A stretch of 63,640 nucleotides of DNA from Flavobacterium ustbae (GTDB lineage Bacteria; Bacteroidota; Bacteroidia; Flavobacteriales; Flavobacteriaceae): assembly GCF_003946915.1 (NCBI RefSeq), contig NZ_RPOC01000024.1, positions 1 to 63,640 of the forward strand, in the 5' to 3' direction. Position 1 is the stretch's first letter; each line of letters begins with the position of its first letter. The notes beneath the pieces are model-generated. The model searched no databases. It was not told the origin of the DNA and was given only the letters and a program-made list of their open reading frames with translations. Of this stretch, positions 1 through 8,186 are shown one piece after another. The position numbers and the translations under genes were made by a program.

Positions 1-66
1 CTTCTTTAAAACCAATTCTACGCATTCTAACTTAAATGCATAGTCATACTTTACTTTTCTTTCCAT
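1..66 (-). CDS. IS3-family transposase OrfA, N-terminal fragment
   Basis: From the ATG at 64-66 the minus strand gives 22 open codons beginning MERKVKYDYAFKLE and running off the window. This is typical of the N-terminal helix-turn-helix protein (OrfA) of IS3-family elements. It sits about 20 bases inside the IS end, as expected for the first frame. Only the start is present, so nothing can be said about the catalytic OrfB of this copy. Confidence 0.7.
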   Translation of the reverse strand, partial: MERKVKYDYAFKLECVELVLKK

Positions 67-110
67 AAAAAATGCCCCCAAATAGTGTCTAACTTTTTGG
101 GGGCAGTGCA
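1..110 (-). mobile_element. IS3-family insertion sequence, 5' end (cut by window edge)
   Basis: Read on the minus strand, the element begins TGCACTGCCCCC (from position 110 downwards) and continues AAAAAGTTAGACA. This resembles IS3/IS150-group terminal repeats. A start codon and an OrfA-like reading frame follow at once. The words TGCCCCCA (73-80) and TGGGGGCA (98-105) form an inverted pair inside the end. The rest of the element lies outside the window. The outer boundary (105 or 110) is inferred from similarity to the IS end at the right edge. Confidence 0.75.
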
Positions 111-130
111 TAAATTCTCAGGCTTTTTAA

Positions 131-211
131 TTTTTTAATGAACTTGATGGTACAGAATTCGAACCGTTTGTTAGAAGATTTAAAGATTTTGGTTGGTACT
201 TGAATGTTTAG
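131..211 (+). pseudogene. possible 3' tail of a gene broken by the IS
   Basis: Downstream of the IS end, an open stretch after an in-frame stop at 128-130 reads NELDGTEFEPFVRRFKDFGWYLNV and ends at TAG (209-211). Its composition looks like real protein rather than random AT-rich sequence, and it has no start codon. It could be the last two dozen codons of a gene whose body was lost when the IS arrived. It runs up to the 3' end of the HEAT-repeat gene on the other strand. I do not recognise the family, and a chance open stretch is possible. Confidence 0.25.
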
Positions 212-945
212 ATTCTACTATTTTCTCGCTCATTTATTTCATCTATCGCACTTTCAATAAAATATTTTAAATCATTGCTTCTTGTTCTTTTAAATTCTGC
301 CTTCAACGTTTCTAATGATTTTATTGTTCCAGTAGATCTAAGGGTTGCACAAATCATACATTTAGTATGCTGATCACTAGTCTTCAGTTTTAATATTAAA
401 ATCTCTTCTAAATCTTCGTGCTCTGAGTTTTTTAAGGCATTAAGTGCATCAATCCTGTTCTGATAAGTTCCTCTTAGTAATAATTGTTTAAGATAATCAA
501 TATTGAGCGTGGCTGGTTTTCTTAATTCATTAAGTCTACTTAAAACTGTTGTAATTACTTCTTCCTTGTCCGTTTTTTTTAGTTCTGAAATCAAAAAGTC
601 AAAAAGTTCATAATCTTTACAGTTTACGCATAAGCTGCTTAAACATCTTAAAACGTATTGTTTATATTGAAAAAAATCTTTGTCCTTAAGTAATTTGATA
701 AGTTCTGGCTTTAAATTTATATCACTTAATTCATCCGAAACCCTGTAAGCAAACCAACTAGAATAATCTTCACTTCCAAAAGATTGGTCTCGTTTCTGCT
801 TTTTAATGATATTATTTGAAATAAAATTTTTGCTTCCCATTTCAATAATTAGAGTCTTTGCATCAGAAGACTTTAACTTATAAATTAAGTTTTCTTTATC
901 TTCTTTAACTTTTTCATCTAAACTTTTAAATAGTCCAAATAGCAT
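208..945 (-). CDS. HEAT-repeat-like protein, possible immunity-type protein
   Basis: The product is 245 residues with no signal peptide or membrane segment, so it is probably cytoplasmic. From about residue 70 to the end it is a series of helical pairs with HEAT-like spacing (for example LIKLLKDKDFFQYKQYVL, then LNALKNSEHEDLEEILILKL). No catalytic motif is visible, which suggests a binding scaffold. It follows the SUFU-domain gene by 37 bases on the same strand, so the two are probably cotranscribed. HEAT-type and SUFU-domain proteins are both known as immunity proteins of polymorphic toxin systems. A role here is only inferred because no toxin gene is present. The ATG at 943-945 is the natural start. 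Confidence 0.6.
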   Translation of the reverse strand: MLFGLFKSLDEKVKEDKENLIYKLKSSDAKTLIIEMGSKNFISNNIIKKQKRDQSFGSEDYSSWFAYRVSDELSDINLKPELIKLLKDKDFFQYKQYVLRCLSSLCVNCKDYELFDFLISELKKTDKEEVITTVLSRLNELRKPATLNIDYLKQLLLRGTYQNRIDALNALKNSEHEDLEEILILKLKTSDQHTKCMICATLRSTGTIKSLETLKAEFKRTRSNDLKYFIESAIDEINERENSRI

Positions 946-982
946 AATTTTGTTTTTATTTAAAATTTCTGATTATAATCTT

Positions 983-1540
983 TTAAACTAAGGATTTTCT
1001 TAATGGATTTAAATAATCCAGTTGTTTCTCTTCAAACAATTCTTCTAATGCCTCACAACCATTTTCAATTTTATAATCCCTCTCCGCTTGTGTAATTGGA
1101 ATAAGCCAATAGCAATGAATAACCTTTTCTTCAAATTGAAAAATTTCCAAATTTTCTCCGTCAAGATAAGGTAAGGAAATAAACGCATGGTCACAGACAG
1201 AGTTTTCAAGCCAAGGTCTTCCAATATTAGAGGAATGGTGAATATTAAAAGGTGTCAGTCTATGATGAGAGGCATGAACAGTCAATAATTCAAGCAAAGA
1301 GTTATCTTGTCTGGGAGAATAAATAACTAACTCAATTAGGTTATCATCTATTAAATCAGCCGACATGCCAACTGTGCAATACGTCCATATATTATGGATT
1401 TTATTCGGAGGGAATTCTAAAATGAAAAATTCAGGATGGATTTTCCATGTTGGACCTATCTCCCACTTTATTTTTTTTCCACAAATTCCAAAATAGGAAT
1501 TGTAGTGATCGTTCAATTTCGCAGAATAATTCTTTTGCAT
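983..1540 (-). CDS. suppressor-of-fused (SUFU) domain protein
   Basis: From the ATG at 1538-1540 the protein has 185 residues; a longer frame reaches a TTG at 1567 but has no better support. The second half is typical of bacterial SUFU domains: a CDHAFISLPYLDGENLEIFQ segment, then an IHCYWLIPITQAERDY segment ('WLIPIT..E' core) and a closing acidic EALEELFEE helix. SUFU domains in bacteria bind proteins and recur as immunity proteins beside polymorphic toxins. It is the first gene of a two-gene unit with the HEAT-repeat protein. It lies between an IS end and tRNA-Arg, in what looks like an accessory strip. Family call fairly sure; function inferred. Confidence 0.75.
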   Translation of the reverse strand: MQKNYSAKLNDHYNSYFGICGKKIKWEIGPTWKIHPEFFILEFPPNKIHNIWTYCTVGMSADLIDDNLIELVIYSPRQDNSLLELLTVHASHHRLTPFNIHHSSNIGRPWLENSVCDHAFISLPYLDGENLEIFQFEEKVIHCYWLIPITQAERDYKIENGCEALEELFEEKQLDYLNPLRKSLV

Positions 1541-1745
1541 TAGCTTTTTATGATGAAACAGAGTCAATTTTTGTCAAATCAATCTTGCAGACTATTATTT
1601 GACATAGTGAACTTAATAACTTTATCTTCAATATGCAAATAAAAAGTTACTCCAGAATTTTAGATCCATGATGGGCTTCGAACCAAAATTCCCTGTAAAT
1701 CAAGGCATTTTCAAAACTAGAAAAAAATCCTCTAAATTTCGAATC

Positions 1746-1782
1746 ACAAAAAAGCCTGCAAAATATACACTTTGCAGGCTTT
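1746..1782 (-). terminator. terminator after tRNA-Arg
   Basis: The inverted repeat AAAGCCTGCAAA (1751-1762) / TTTGCAGGCTTT (1771-1782) has a perfect 12-bp stem and an 8-base loop. In the minus direction it is followed by a run of U (1748-1753 complement). It lies just 3' of tRNA-Arg and would end its transcript. A T-rich run on the other side makes it usable in both directions. Confidence 0.75.
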
Positions 1783-1794
1783 CAATTTTTATAG

Positions 1795-1868
1795 TGACCC
1801 CGGAGGGGTTCGAACCCCCAACCCTCAGAGCCGAAATCTGATATTCTATCCAGTTGAACTACGAGGTC
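1795..1868 (-). tRNA. tRNA-Arg (anticodon TCG)
   Basis: A 74-base cloverleaf is readable on the minus strand. The acceptor pairs GACCTCG with CGGGGTC; there is a D arm, and an anticodon stem TCAGA/TCTGA closes the loop TTTCGGC, giving anticodon TCG for arginine. The T arm is GGGGG-TTCGAAC-CCCTC. CCA is not encoded. Its 3' end faces the accessory strip at 1-1794, the usual geometry when a tRNA serves as an integration site. Confidence 0.93.
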
Positions 1869-1880
1869 AATTTATTTATG

Positions 1881-1944
1881 ATTTTAGATTGCAGATTTTA
1901 GATTTCTTATTGGAATCTAAAATCTACAGTCTAAAATCTAAAAT
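1881..1944. repeat. ATTTTAGATT-family inverted repeat, empty hairpin form
   Basis: One arm (1881-1904) has two ATTTTAGATT words. The facing arm (1914-1944) has the complementary AATCTAAAAT words. About 9 bases separate the arms, so the region folds into a long hairpin. It fills the space between tRNA-Arg and the yqeY stop codon. The same words form the 36-bp terminal repeats around the four-helix-bundle gene at 10777-11262, so this appears to be a copy of that repeat family without cargo. Confidence 0.75.
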
Positions 1945-1949
1945 TATAT

Positions 1950-2399
1950 TTACGAAAGTAATTTCTTTACGATTGTCGAAATGGTTTTTCCTTCAGCAGT
2001 TCCGCCTAATTGAGCAGATGCTAATCCCATTACTTTACCCATTGAAGCAATTCCAGAAGCTCCTGTTTCAGCAATGATTTTTGCAATTACAGCTTCTACT
2101 TCTTCTTCGCTTAATTGAGCTGGTAAAAACTTCTCGATTACAGCAACTTGAGCCAATTCTGGTTCTGCCAAATCGGGACGGTTTTGCTCTGTAAAGATTC
2201 TTGCGCTTTCTTTACGGGTTTTAACCAATCTCTGAAGTAATTTAATCTCTTCTTCTTCAGATAAATCTTCTTTAGATCCTGAAACAGTTGACGCTAATAA
2301 TAATTCTGATTTAACAGCTCTTAATGCTTCTAAAGCTACAGTATCTTTTGCTTTCATGGCGTTTTTAATTTCGTCCATGATTTGTGTTTGTAAACTCAT
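1950..2399 (-). CDS. GatB/YqeY domain-containing protein
   Basis: 149 residues, the normal length for the YqeY family. The N-terminal helices (MSLQTQIMDEIKNAMKAKD, then VALEALRAVKSELLL) and the tail GASGIASMGKVMGLASAQLG match the YqeY domain. That domain is shared with the tail of GatB, the amidotransferase subunit that corrects Glu-tRNA(Gln) and Asp-tRNA(Asn). The exact job of free-standing YqeY is not settled; tRNA-related amidation is the usual proposal. It is a single gene downstream of the ftsZ terminator, and its stop codon borders the ATTTTAGATT hairpin. Confidence 0.9.
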   Translation of the reverse strand: MSLQTQIMDEIKNAMKAKDTVALEALRAVKSELLLASTVSGSKEDLSEEEEIKLLQRLVKTRKESARIFTEQNRPDLAEPELAQVAVIEKFLPAQLSEEEVEAVIAKIIAETGASGIASMGKVMGLASAQLGGTAEGKTISTIVKKLLS

Positions 2400-2564
2400 T
2401 TTTATGTTTTATTTGAAATAAGCTAATGCTTAATAATTGATATATTAATTTGATTTTTCTTCGACTAAGTTTATTATGTGCGAAGTCGAACTGACTCTAA
2501 CGAACAATAAGATTCACTTTAAAAACCTATTTAGGAAGTCAAATTCTTAAATTCTGTGCGAAGA

Positions 2565-2604
2565 TAAAAAAAATAACCCGAAAATTAAATCCAATTTTCG
2601 GGTT
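2565..2604 (-). terminator. terminator of the division/cell wall cluster
   Basis: A perfect 12-bp stem, AACCCGAAAATT (2575-2586) / AATTTTCGGGTT (2593-2604), has a 6-base loop and is followed on the minus strand by a long U-rich run (2565-2574). It lies about 20 bases after the ftsZ stop codon. It should close the dcw operon and separate it from yqeY. Confidence 0.9.
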
Positions 2605-2626
2605 ACCAAATATTATGATTCTAAAA

Positions 2627-4627
2627 TTAATCTACGTTATCGTGCAAAAATGAATTGTTTGAACGTAATTGTAAATCATTATTACTGTCTGTTCCAACAG
2701 AAATTCTAGAATTTGTATTATTAGATTGCGAATTAGACAAATCTATTCCTAATCTTTTGTAAGCTGGTTCTTTTTCCAACTCATCAATTCTAGAAACATT
2801 GTTATGGAATTTATAATTAAATTCTTTTAGTTTCTTTCTTCTTTCTTCAGCTCTTAAACGCAATGTTTCTTCGATAGTCAATTCTAAAGGAGAAACTTCA
2901 GAAGTTGTAGAGAAATCTGGCTGACTAGCAAAATCAACTCTTGGCTTCAATGTGATGTTTAATTCTTCTGGAATAGTATCCTCAACTACTTTTTCAACAG
3001 GTTTAGAAGCTAATAAATCATTTTCAACTTCCATATATTCTTCTAGAGAATATTTGATGATACCGTTATCTGAAACTTCAGTAACTGGCACAAATTGTAC
3101 TGGATCGTTTACTTTAATTTCGCGAGTTTCATTTGTTAATTCAAACAACACTCTATTATCTTCAACAACTGGCTCTCTTTTTACAGGCTCTTGTTTGAAC
3201 AAAGGAAGATCAAAAGAGAAAGTTGTTTGTTCTTCTCTTTCAAAAACTCTTTGCTGATGAACTGGAGGCTGCTGTATTTGCTGAATTGGTGTTTCAGGAG
3301 CAGAAATTGTAAAATCGATATCTGTAATTGGCGAAACAATTTCGAAAGTTACATCCAAATTTTTAATAAACTCAGACATCACTACTAACTCTTCCTGATT
3401 GATAGCTGGAGCAACAGCTTGTACTGGAGTTTGAATTATAGCTTGAGTTGGAGTCGGTGTAAATGTTTCATCTTCATCTACCAATTCAAAAACAACTTTA
3501 TCTTCTACTTTTGCTGTAGGAGTATCTGTTGTTAAGTCAAAAGATGTAAGAGGTCTGTTTGTTAAATTATGAACACTTCTTTGCTCATCTTCTAATGTAT
3601 GAATGATTTTCTTCGGTTCTGTATTTACAATTTCGTTTTGCTGTTCTACATCAAAACCTGTAGCAATAATGGTTACAGCAATAGCCTCACCAAGAGTTTC
3701 GTCTTCACCAACTCCCATAATGATATTTGCATTGTAACCAGCTTCTGCTTGAATATGATCGTTGATTTCTCCAATTTCGTCAAGCGTAATCTCATTAGTT
3801 CCAGAAACGATAAGCAACAATACGTTTTTGGCACCCGTAATTTTATTGTCGTTTAACAACGGAGAATCTAAAGCAGAAACGATAGCGTCTTTTGCTCTGT
3901 TTTCGCCTGCTGCCACAGAAGATCCCATGATCGCAGTTCCACTGTTTGCTAAAACAGTTTTTGCGTCACGCAAATCGATATTTTGAGTATAGTGGTGCGT
4001 AATTACTTCGGCAATACCTCTAGAGGCTGTTGCCAAAACTTCATCCGCTTTAGAGAATCCTGCTTTAAAACCAAGATTTCCGTATACTTCTCTTAATTTA
4101 TTGTTGTTGATTACAATTAAAGAATCTACTTGCTTACGCAATTTCTCGATTCCTAGAATTGCTTGTTCCTGACGCACTTTCCCTTCAAATTGAAACGGAA
4201 TGGTCACAATACCAACAGTTAATATTTCTCTTTCTTTAGCTAATTGAGCAATTACCGGAGCTGCACCAGTTCCAGTTCCTCCACCCATACCAGCAGTAAT
4301 AAATACCATTTTAGTATTTCTATCTAACATTTTTTCAATATCAGAAATACTTTCAATAGCCGATTGCTGTCCTACGTCTGGGTTTGCTCCTGCTCCTAAT
4401 CCTTCAGTTAAATTAACTCCTAACTGAATCTTATTTGGTACTGAACTATTTTGAAGCGCTTGCGAATCGGTATTACAAACGATAAAATCTACGCCTTTAA
4501 TACCTTGTTTAAACATGTGGTTAATAGCGTTACTTCCGCCTCCACCGACACCTATAACTTTGATTACATTTGATTGATTTTTTGGTAAATCAAATGAAAT
4601 ACTTCCAAATTCTGAGTTGCTCATCAT
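2627..4627 (-). CDS. ftsZ: cell division protein FtsZ with long C-terminal extension
   Basis: Tubulin-like GTPase that forms the Z ring. The GTPase core has GVGGGGSN near residue 27, the tubulin signature GGGTGTG at 115-121 and the T7 synergy loop NIDLRD near residue 217. The core ends near residue 320, giving way to an unusually long (>300 residue) acidic, Pro/Gln-rich linker. Near the C-terminus, EPAYKRLGIDL resembles the conserved FtsZ tail peptide (PAFLR-type) that binds FtsA, but about 35 Ser/Asn-rich residues follow it. At 666 residues it is much longer than the roughly 380 of E. coli; long tails are common in Bacteroidota. It is the last gene of the dcw cluster, 87 bases after ftsA. 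Confidence 0.97.
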   Translation of the reverse strand: MMSNSEFGSISFDLPKNQSNVIKVIGVGGGGSNAINHMFKQGIKGVDFIVCNTDSQALQNSSVPNKIQLGVNLTEGLGAGANPDVGQQSAIESISDIEKMLDRNTKMVFITAGMGGGTGTGAAPVIAQLAKEREILTVGIVTIPFQFEGKVRQEQAILGIEKLRKQVDSLIVINNNKLREVYGNLGFKAGFSKADEVLATASRGIAEVITHHYTQNIDLRDAKTVLANSGTAIMGSSVAAGENRAKDAIVSALDSPLLNDNKITGAKNVLLLIVSGTNEITLDEIGEINDHIQAEAGYNANIIMGVGEDETLGEAIAVTIIATGFDVEQQNEIVNTEPKKIIHTLEDEQRSVHNLTNRPLTSFDLTTDTPTAKVEDKVVFELVDEDETFTPTPTQAIIQTPVQAVAPAINQEELVVMSEFIKNLDVTFEIVSPITDIDFTISAPETPIQQIQQPPVHQQRVFEREEQTTFSFDLPLFKQEPVKREPVVEDNRVLFELTNETREIKVNDPVQFVPVTEVSDNGIIKYSLEEYMEVENDLLASKPVEKVVEDTIPEELNITLKPRVDFASQPDFSTTSEVSPLELTIEETLRLRAEERRKKLKEFNYKFHNNVSRIDELEKEPAYKRLGIDLSNSQSNNTNSRISVGTDSNNDLQLRSNNSFLHDNVD

Positions 4628-4714
4628 CTTTTTGGTTTTTTGAAATTCTTATTAAGTACATTTTTTACTTCTTGACTTGGGGCCAGAAAGTAATCCTTCT
4701 CTTTTTATTCTAAT

Positions 4715-6121
4715 TTATTCTGCGTTGTCTAAAAATTCTTTGATTTTGTCGACGTATCGATCAAAAAATGATCTTCTTATTTTGGTCTCTGTAGATTCAT
4801 TGCTTGCTACCTTTTGGCCAACGGCTTCTCTAGGCTCATCAATTGTTTCTACTTTCTCAACGTAGTTTTCTTCAACTTCGTATCGCTGTACTGGAGGAGC
4901 CGTTCTGTAAACTACTTTTGGCTGTTCTTTAACTAGTTCCATTCTAACAGCACTTTGCGAACTGTTTTCGATACTATTCATTACTAATCCTACTGCAGTT
5001 GCAAACAACGGGCTAGAGATTTCATCACTAGAGTTTCCTGCCAAATGCTCGTTCGGATAACCAATTCTAGTATCCATTCCAGTAATGTATTCTACCAATT
5101 GCTTAATGTGCTGCAACTGTGCGCCACCACCTGTTAAAACAATTCCTGCAATCAGTTTTTTACGAGGATCTTCATGTCCGTATGCTTTAATTTCTGCAAA
5201 AACTTGTTCTACAATTTCCACTACTCTTGCATGGATAATTTTAGATAAGTTTTTAAGCGAAATTTCTTTTGGCTCTCTTCCTCTTAAACCAGGAATTGAA
5301 ACAATCTCATTATCTTTATTTTCTCCTGGCCAAGCCGATCCGAATTTTACTTTTAAAAGTTCGGCTTGTTTTTCGATAATCGAACAGCCTTCTTTAATAT
5401 CATCTGTAATTACATTTCCTCCAAAAGGAATTACTGCTGTATGACGAATGATGCCATCTTTGAAAATAGCCAAATCTGTTGTTCCGCCTCCAATATCGAT
5501 AAGCGCAACACCAGCTTCTTTTTCTTCCTGACTTAAAACCGCATCTGCAGAAGCTAATGGTTCTAATGTTAATCCAGATAATTCAATTCCTGAACTCTGA
5601 ATACATCTTCCCACATTTCTGATTGAAGAAGCCTGACCAACTACAACGTGAAAACTAGATTCTAGTCTTCCGCCATACATACCGATTGGTTCTTTTATTT
5701 CAGATTGCCCGTCAATTTTAAATTCTTGCGGTAAAACGTGAATAATTTCTTCTCCTGGAAGCATCGCCAGTTTGTTAACTTGATCGATTAAAAGCTGAAT
5801 ATCTTTTTCGCCAATTACTTCTTCTGGATTATTTCTGCTGATGTAATCTGTATGCTGTATACTTCTGATGTGCTGTCCGGCAATACCTACAACTACATCT
5901 TTTATTTTATATCCTGAATTATTTTCCGCTTCGAGTATAGCCTGCTGAATAGACTGAATCGTCTGCGTAATGTTGTTTACTACTCCTCTGGCAACACCCA
6001 AACTTTTGGATTTACCGATGCCCAAAATCTCCAACTTACCATATTCATTTTTTTTGCCAATCATGGCAACGATTTTGGTTGTTCCAATATCTAGACCTAC
6101 TGCAATGTTATCTTTTTCCAT
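4715..6121 (-). CDS. ftsA: cell division protein FtsA
   Basis: Actin-like ATPase that anchors FtsZ to the membrane. It starts MEKDNIAVGLDIGTTKIVAM (phosphate-1 loop DIGTTK) and has VALIDIGGGTTDLAIF (phosphate-2) near residue 205 and IVLTGGGAQL (adenosine motif) near residue 325. These give the actin/Hsp70 fold with the 1C subdomain. After the core there is a linker of about 50 residues, then an amphipathic tail (RRSFFDRYVDKIKEFLDNAE) suited to membrane attachment. Length 468. It starts 6 bases after the ftsQ stop and precedes ftsZ. Confidence 0.97.
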   Translation of the reverse strand: MEKDNIAVGLDIGTTKIVAMIGKKNEYGKLEILGIGKSKSLGVARGVVNNITQTIQSIQQAILEAENNSGYKIKDVVVGIAGQHIRSIQHTDYISRNNPEEVIGEKDIQLLIDQVNKLAMLPGEEIIHVLPQEFKIDGQSEIKEPIGMYGGRLESSFHVVVGQASSIRNVGRCIQSSGIELSGLTLEPLASADAVLSQEEKEAGVALIDIGGGTTDLAIFKDGIIRHTAVIPFGGNVITDDIKEGCSIIEKQAELLKVKFGSAWPGENKDNEIVSIPGLRGREPKEISLKNLSKIIHARVVEIVEQVFAEIKAYGHEDPRKKLIAGIVLTGGGAQLQHIKQLVEYITGMDTRIGYPNEHLAGNSSDEISSPLFATAVGLVMNSIENSSQSAVRMELVKEQPKVVYRTAPPVQRYEVEENYVEKVETIDEPREAVGQKVASNESTETKIRRSFFDRYVDKIKEFLDNAE

Positions 6122-6127
6122 TTTCTA

Positions 6128-6850
6128 TTATTTAGTGCAAACTACTTGTTCCGTAAACCTAAGGTCAATTTTTTTGTATTTGTATAACGAACTATCTAAA
6201 ACTGCTTTTTGAAAAAACGCTTTATAGTTTCTAAATTTCTTATCAACATTCATCGTTCTTCCAAAATCTATGAAGTAATCATAGTTACGATTAAACATTT
6301 TTAAGCTTCCATTCGGCATAATCTCTATAGCAATGATGTTTTTTTTCAAAAACGCATCGTCATAAATTGTGCGAAATAAAGCTGCTAAATCTTCGTTATT
6401 TTTTTCATTTATTGCCCCTGAAACAAGAGGAACTCGTGCAGTGAAATTGTCTGATAAAGGCATTTTACCACCCTCATAGTCAATATAAAAAGAAGTGCCG
6501 CCGTCATAAACTCTTGCTATGGGCGTCTTCTGTTTTACTACTGCTTTTAGAACCCCGTCGATACTTACAAAAACATTTGACTTCTCAATCATCTCTTGCG
6601 TATCGAGGGTTTTCTCTATCTTATTCAAATCTAGTTCATCTTTTCTAATACTGGAAGCGTCTCTTTTATTTTCTATCAACAATTTATTAACCGTTTCCGG
6701 TTTTACAAAAAGCGTATTTTCCCCTACAAAAACAACCATAGATTTTTTCAGTTTTCGATCCCCATTTCGATGCTGAGCAAAAGAATATAGAAACAAAACC
6801 AGTCCGAAAATAAGTACTAATCTAATATTTGTCCAATTAAATATTTTCAT
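6128..6850 (-). CDS. ftsQ: cell division protein FtsQ
   Basis: Bitopic divisome protein that links cytoplasmic FtsZ/FtsA to the periplasmic synthases. It has a short cytoplasmic tip, one membrane helix (IRLVLIFGLVLFLYSFAQ, about residues 9-26), then a POTRA-like region (FVGENTLFVKPETVNKLL) and an FtsQ/DivIB beta domain. Sequence similarity within FtsQ is low, so the call leans on topology, length (240) and position between murC and ftsA. Its start overlaps the end of murC by 14 bases, which suggests translational coupling. Confidence 0.85.
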   Translation of the reverse strand: MKIFNWTNIRLVLIFGLVLFLYSFAQHRNGDRKLKKSMVVFVGENTLFVKPETVNKLLIENKRDASSIRKDELDLNKIEKTLDTQEMIEKSNVFVSIDGVLKAVVKQKTPIARVYDGGTSFYIDYEGGKMPLSDNFTARVPLVSGAINEKNNEDLAALFRTIYDDAFLKKNIIAIEIMPNGSLKMFNRNYDYFIDFGRTMNVDKKFRNYKAFFQKAVLDSSLYKYKKIDLRFTEQVVCTK

Positions 6851-8186
6851 TTAAAATCTTTTTAATTGACGGAACCATCTCTCCCAAATCACCAGCTCCA
6901 ATTGTTACAATAATAGGTGCATCACTGGCTTTAATTTCACCTAATAAATTTTCTTTTGCAACAATTTTTTTATCTGTATTGGTCATTTTACCCAAAAGCC
7001 ACTCAGAAGTAACTCCTTCCATCGGAAGCTCTCTTGCTGGGTAAATATCCATTAAAAACACTTCATCAAACTGCGATAAGCTTTCGGCAAATCCGTCAAC
7101 AAAATCTCTTGTTCTGCTGAACAAGTGCGGCTGGAAAATCGCCAAAACTTTACGCCCTGGATACAACTCTCTAACTGCCTGATGAACAGCATTTATTTCT
7201 GTTGGATGATGTGCATAATCATCAATATACACTAATTCTTCAGTCTTAATCTGATACGAAAAACGTCTTCTGATCCCGTTGAATGAAGCAATGGCTTTTG
7301 CAATAGAATCGGTCGGAGTTCCATAAGTTTTAGCCATTGCAATAGCCATCAATCCATTCATTAAATTGTGCTTTCCAGGCAGTCCGAAACGCAGATCTTT
7401 AATAATTTCTGATGGCGTCTGCACGTCAAAAACATAAGCCCCATCTTCGATTCGAACGTTATAAGCCTTATATACAGCATCTTCATTTATAGCACATTGA
7501 ACACCTTCTAAAGGCAATTCTTTGGTTATAAAAAGCTTATTTTTATCTTCTACTTTCGAAGCAAATTCTCTAAATGAATCTTGAATTGCATCGCTAGTTC
7601 CATAAATATCCAAATGATCGGCATCCATAGAAGTTACACAGGCAATATCTGGACGTAAGTGCAAAAACGATCTATCAAATTCGTCTGCTTCTACAACCGT
7701 TACCGTTTTTCCGCTTCCGATAAGATTTGAATTATAGTTTTCTACAATACCTCCAATAAAAGCCGTTACATCTACACCACTTTGAAACAGAATATGCCCT
7801 AAAATACTTGATGTTGTTGTTTTTCCGTGAGTTCCTGCAACTGCAAAACAGAAAGTATCTTTGCTTATGATACCTAAAACTTCAGCACGCTTTTTAACTT
7901 CATAATGTCTTTCTATAAAATAGTTCCATTCTGAATGTGTTTTTGGTACAGCCGGAGTATATATCACTAAGGTATTTTCAACGAAATAATCTGAAGGAAT
8001 TAAACTAATATTATCTTCAAAATGAATATCTATACCGCTTTCAATCAATTCATTTGTAAGCATTGAAGGGGTTTTATCATAGCCTGAAACCTGTTTTCCA
8101 ATAAATTTGAAATAACGGGCTAGAGCACTCATTCCGATTCCTCCGATACCTATAAAATAAACGTTTTGTATTTGATTTAAATTCAT
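6837..8186 (-). CDS. murC: UDP-N-acetylmuramate--L-alanine ligase
   Basis: ATP-dependent cytoplasmic ligase that adds L-Ala to UDP-MurNAc, the first stem-peptide step. It has a Rossmann-like UDP-binding start (VYFIGIGGIGMSALAR), the Mur ligase ATP loop GTHGKTTT at residues 118-125, central VEADEFDRSF and DADHLDIYG motifs, and the C-terminal YAHHPTEI segment. Length 449, normal for MurC. It lies 156 bases after murG; that gap shows no terminator and no clear TAnnTTTG element. It overlaps ftsQ downstream. Confidence 0.97.
   Translation of the reverse strand: MNLNQIQNVYFIGIGGIGMSALARYFKFIGKQVSGYDKTPSMLTNELIESGIDIHFEDNISLIPSDYFVENTLVIYTPAVPKTHSEWNYFIERHYEVKKRAEVLGIISKDTFCFAVAGTHGKTTTSSILGHILFQSGVDVTAFIGGIVENYNSNLIGSGKTVTVVEADEFDRSFLHLRPDIACVTSMDADHLDIYGTSDAIQDSFREFASKVEDKNKLFITKELPLEGVQCAINEDAVYKAYNVRIEDGAYVFDVQTPSEIIKDLRFGLPGKHNLMNGLMAIAMAKTYGTPTDSIAKAIASFNGIRRRFSYQIKTEELVYIDDYAHHPTEINAVHQAVRELYPGRKVLAIFQPHLFSRTRDFVDGFAESLSQFDEVFLMDIYPARELPMEGVTSEWLLGKMTNTDKKIVAKENLLGEIKASDAPIIVTIGAGDLGEMVPSIKKILNENI

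Noticed and set aside
1664..1690. Second tRNA gene or tRNA fragment at 1664-1690
   Set aside because: The reverse complement has a T-loop-like GTTCGAAGC, but its stem pairing fails at two of four positions and no other arm is found. Kept only as a possible att remnant.
2952..3257. Open frames opposite or out of frame with ftsZ, ftsA, dnaG, pruA and others
   Set aside because: They lie wholly inside strong genes, have low-complexity or unlikely composition, and lack promoters or family motifs.
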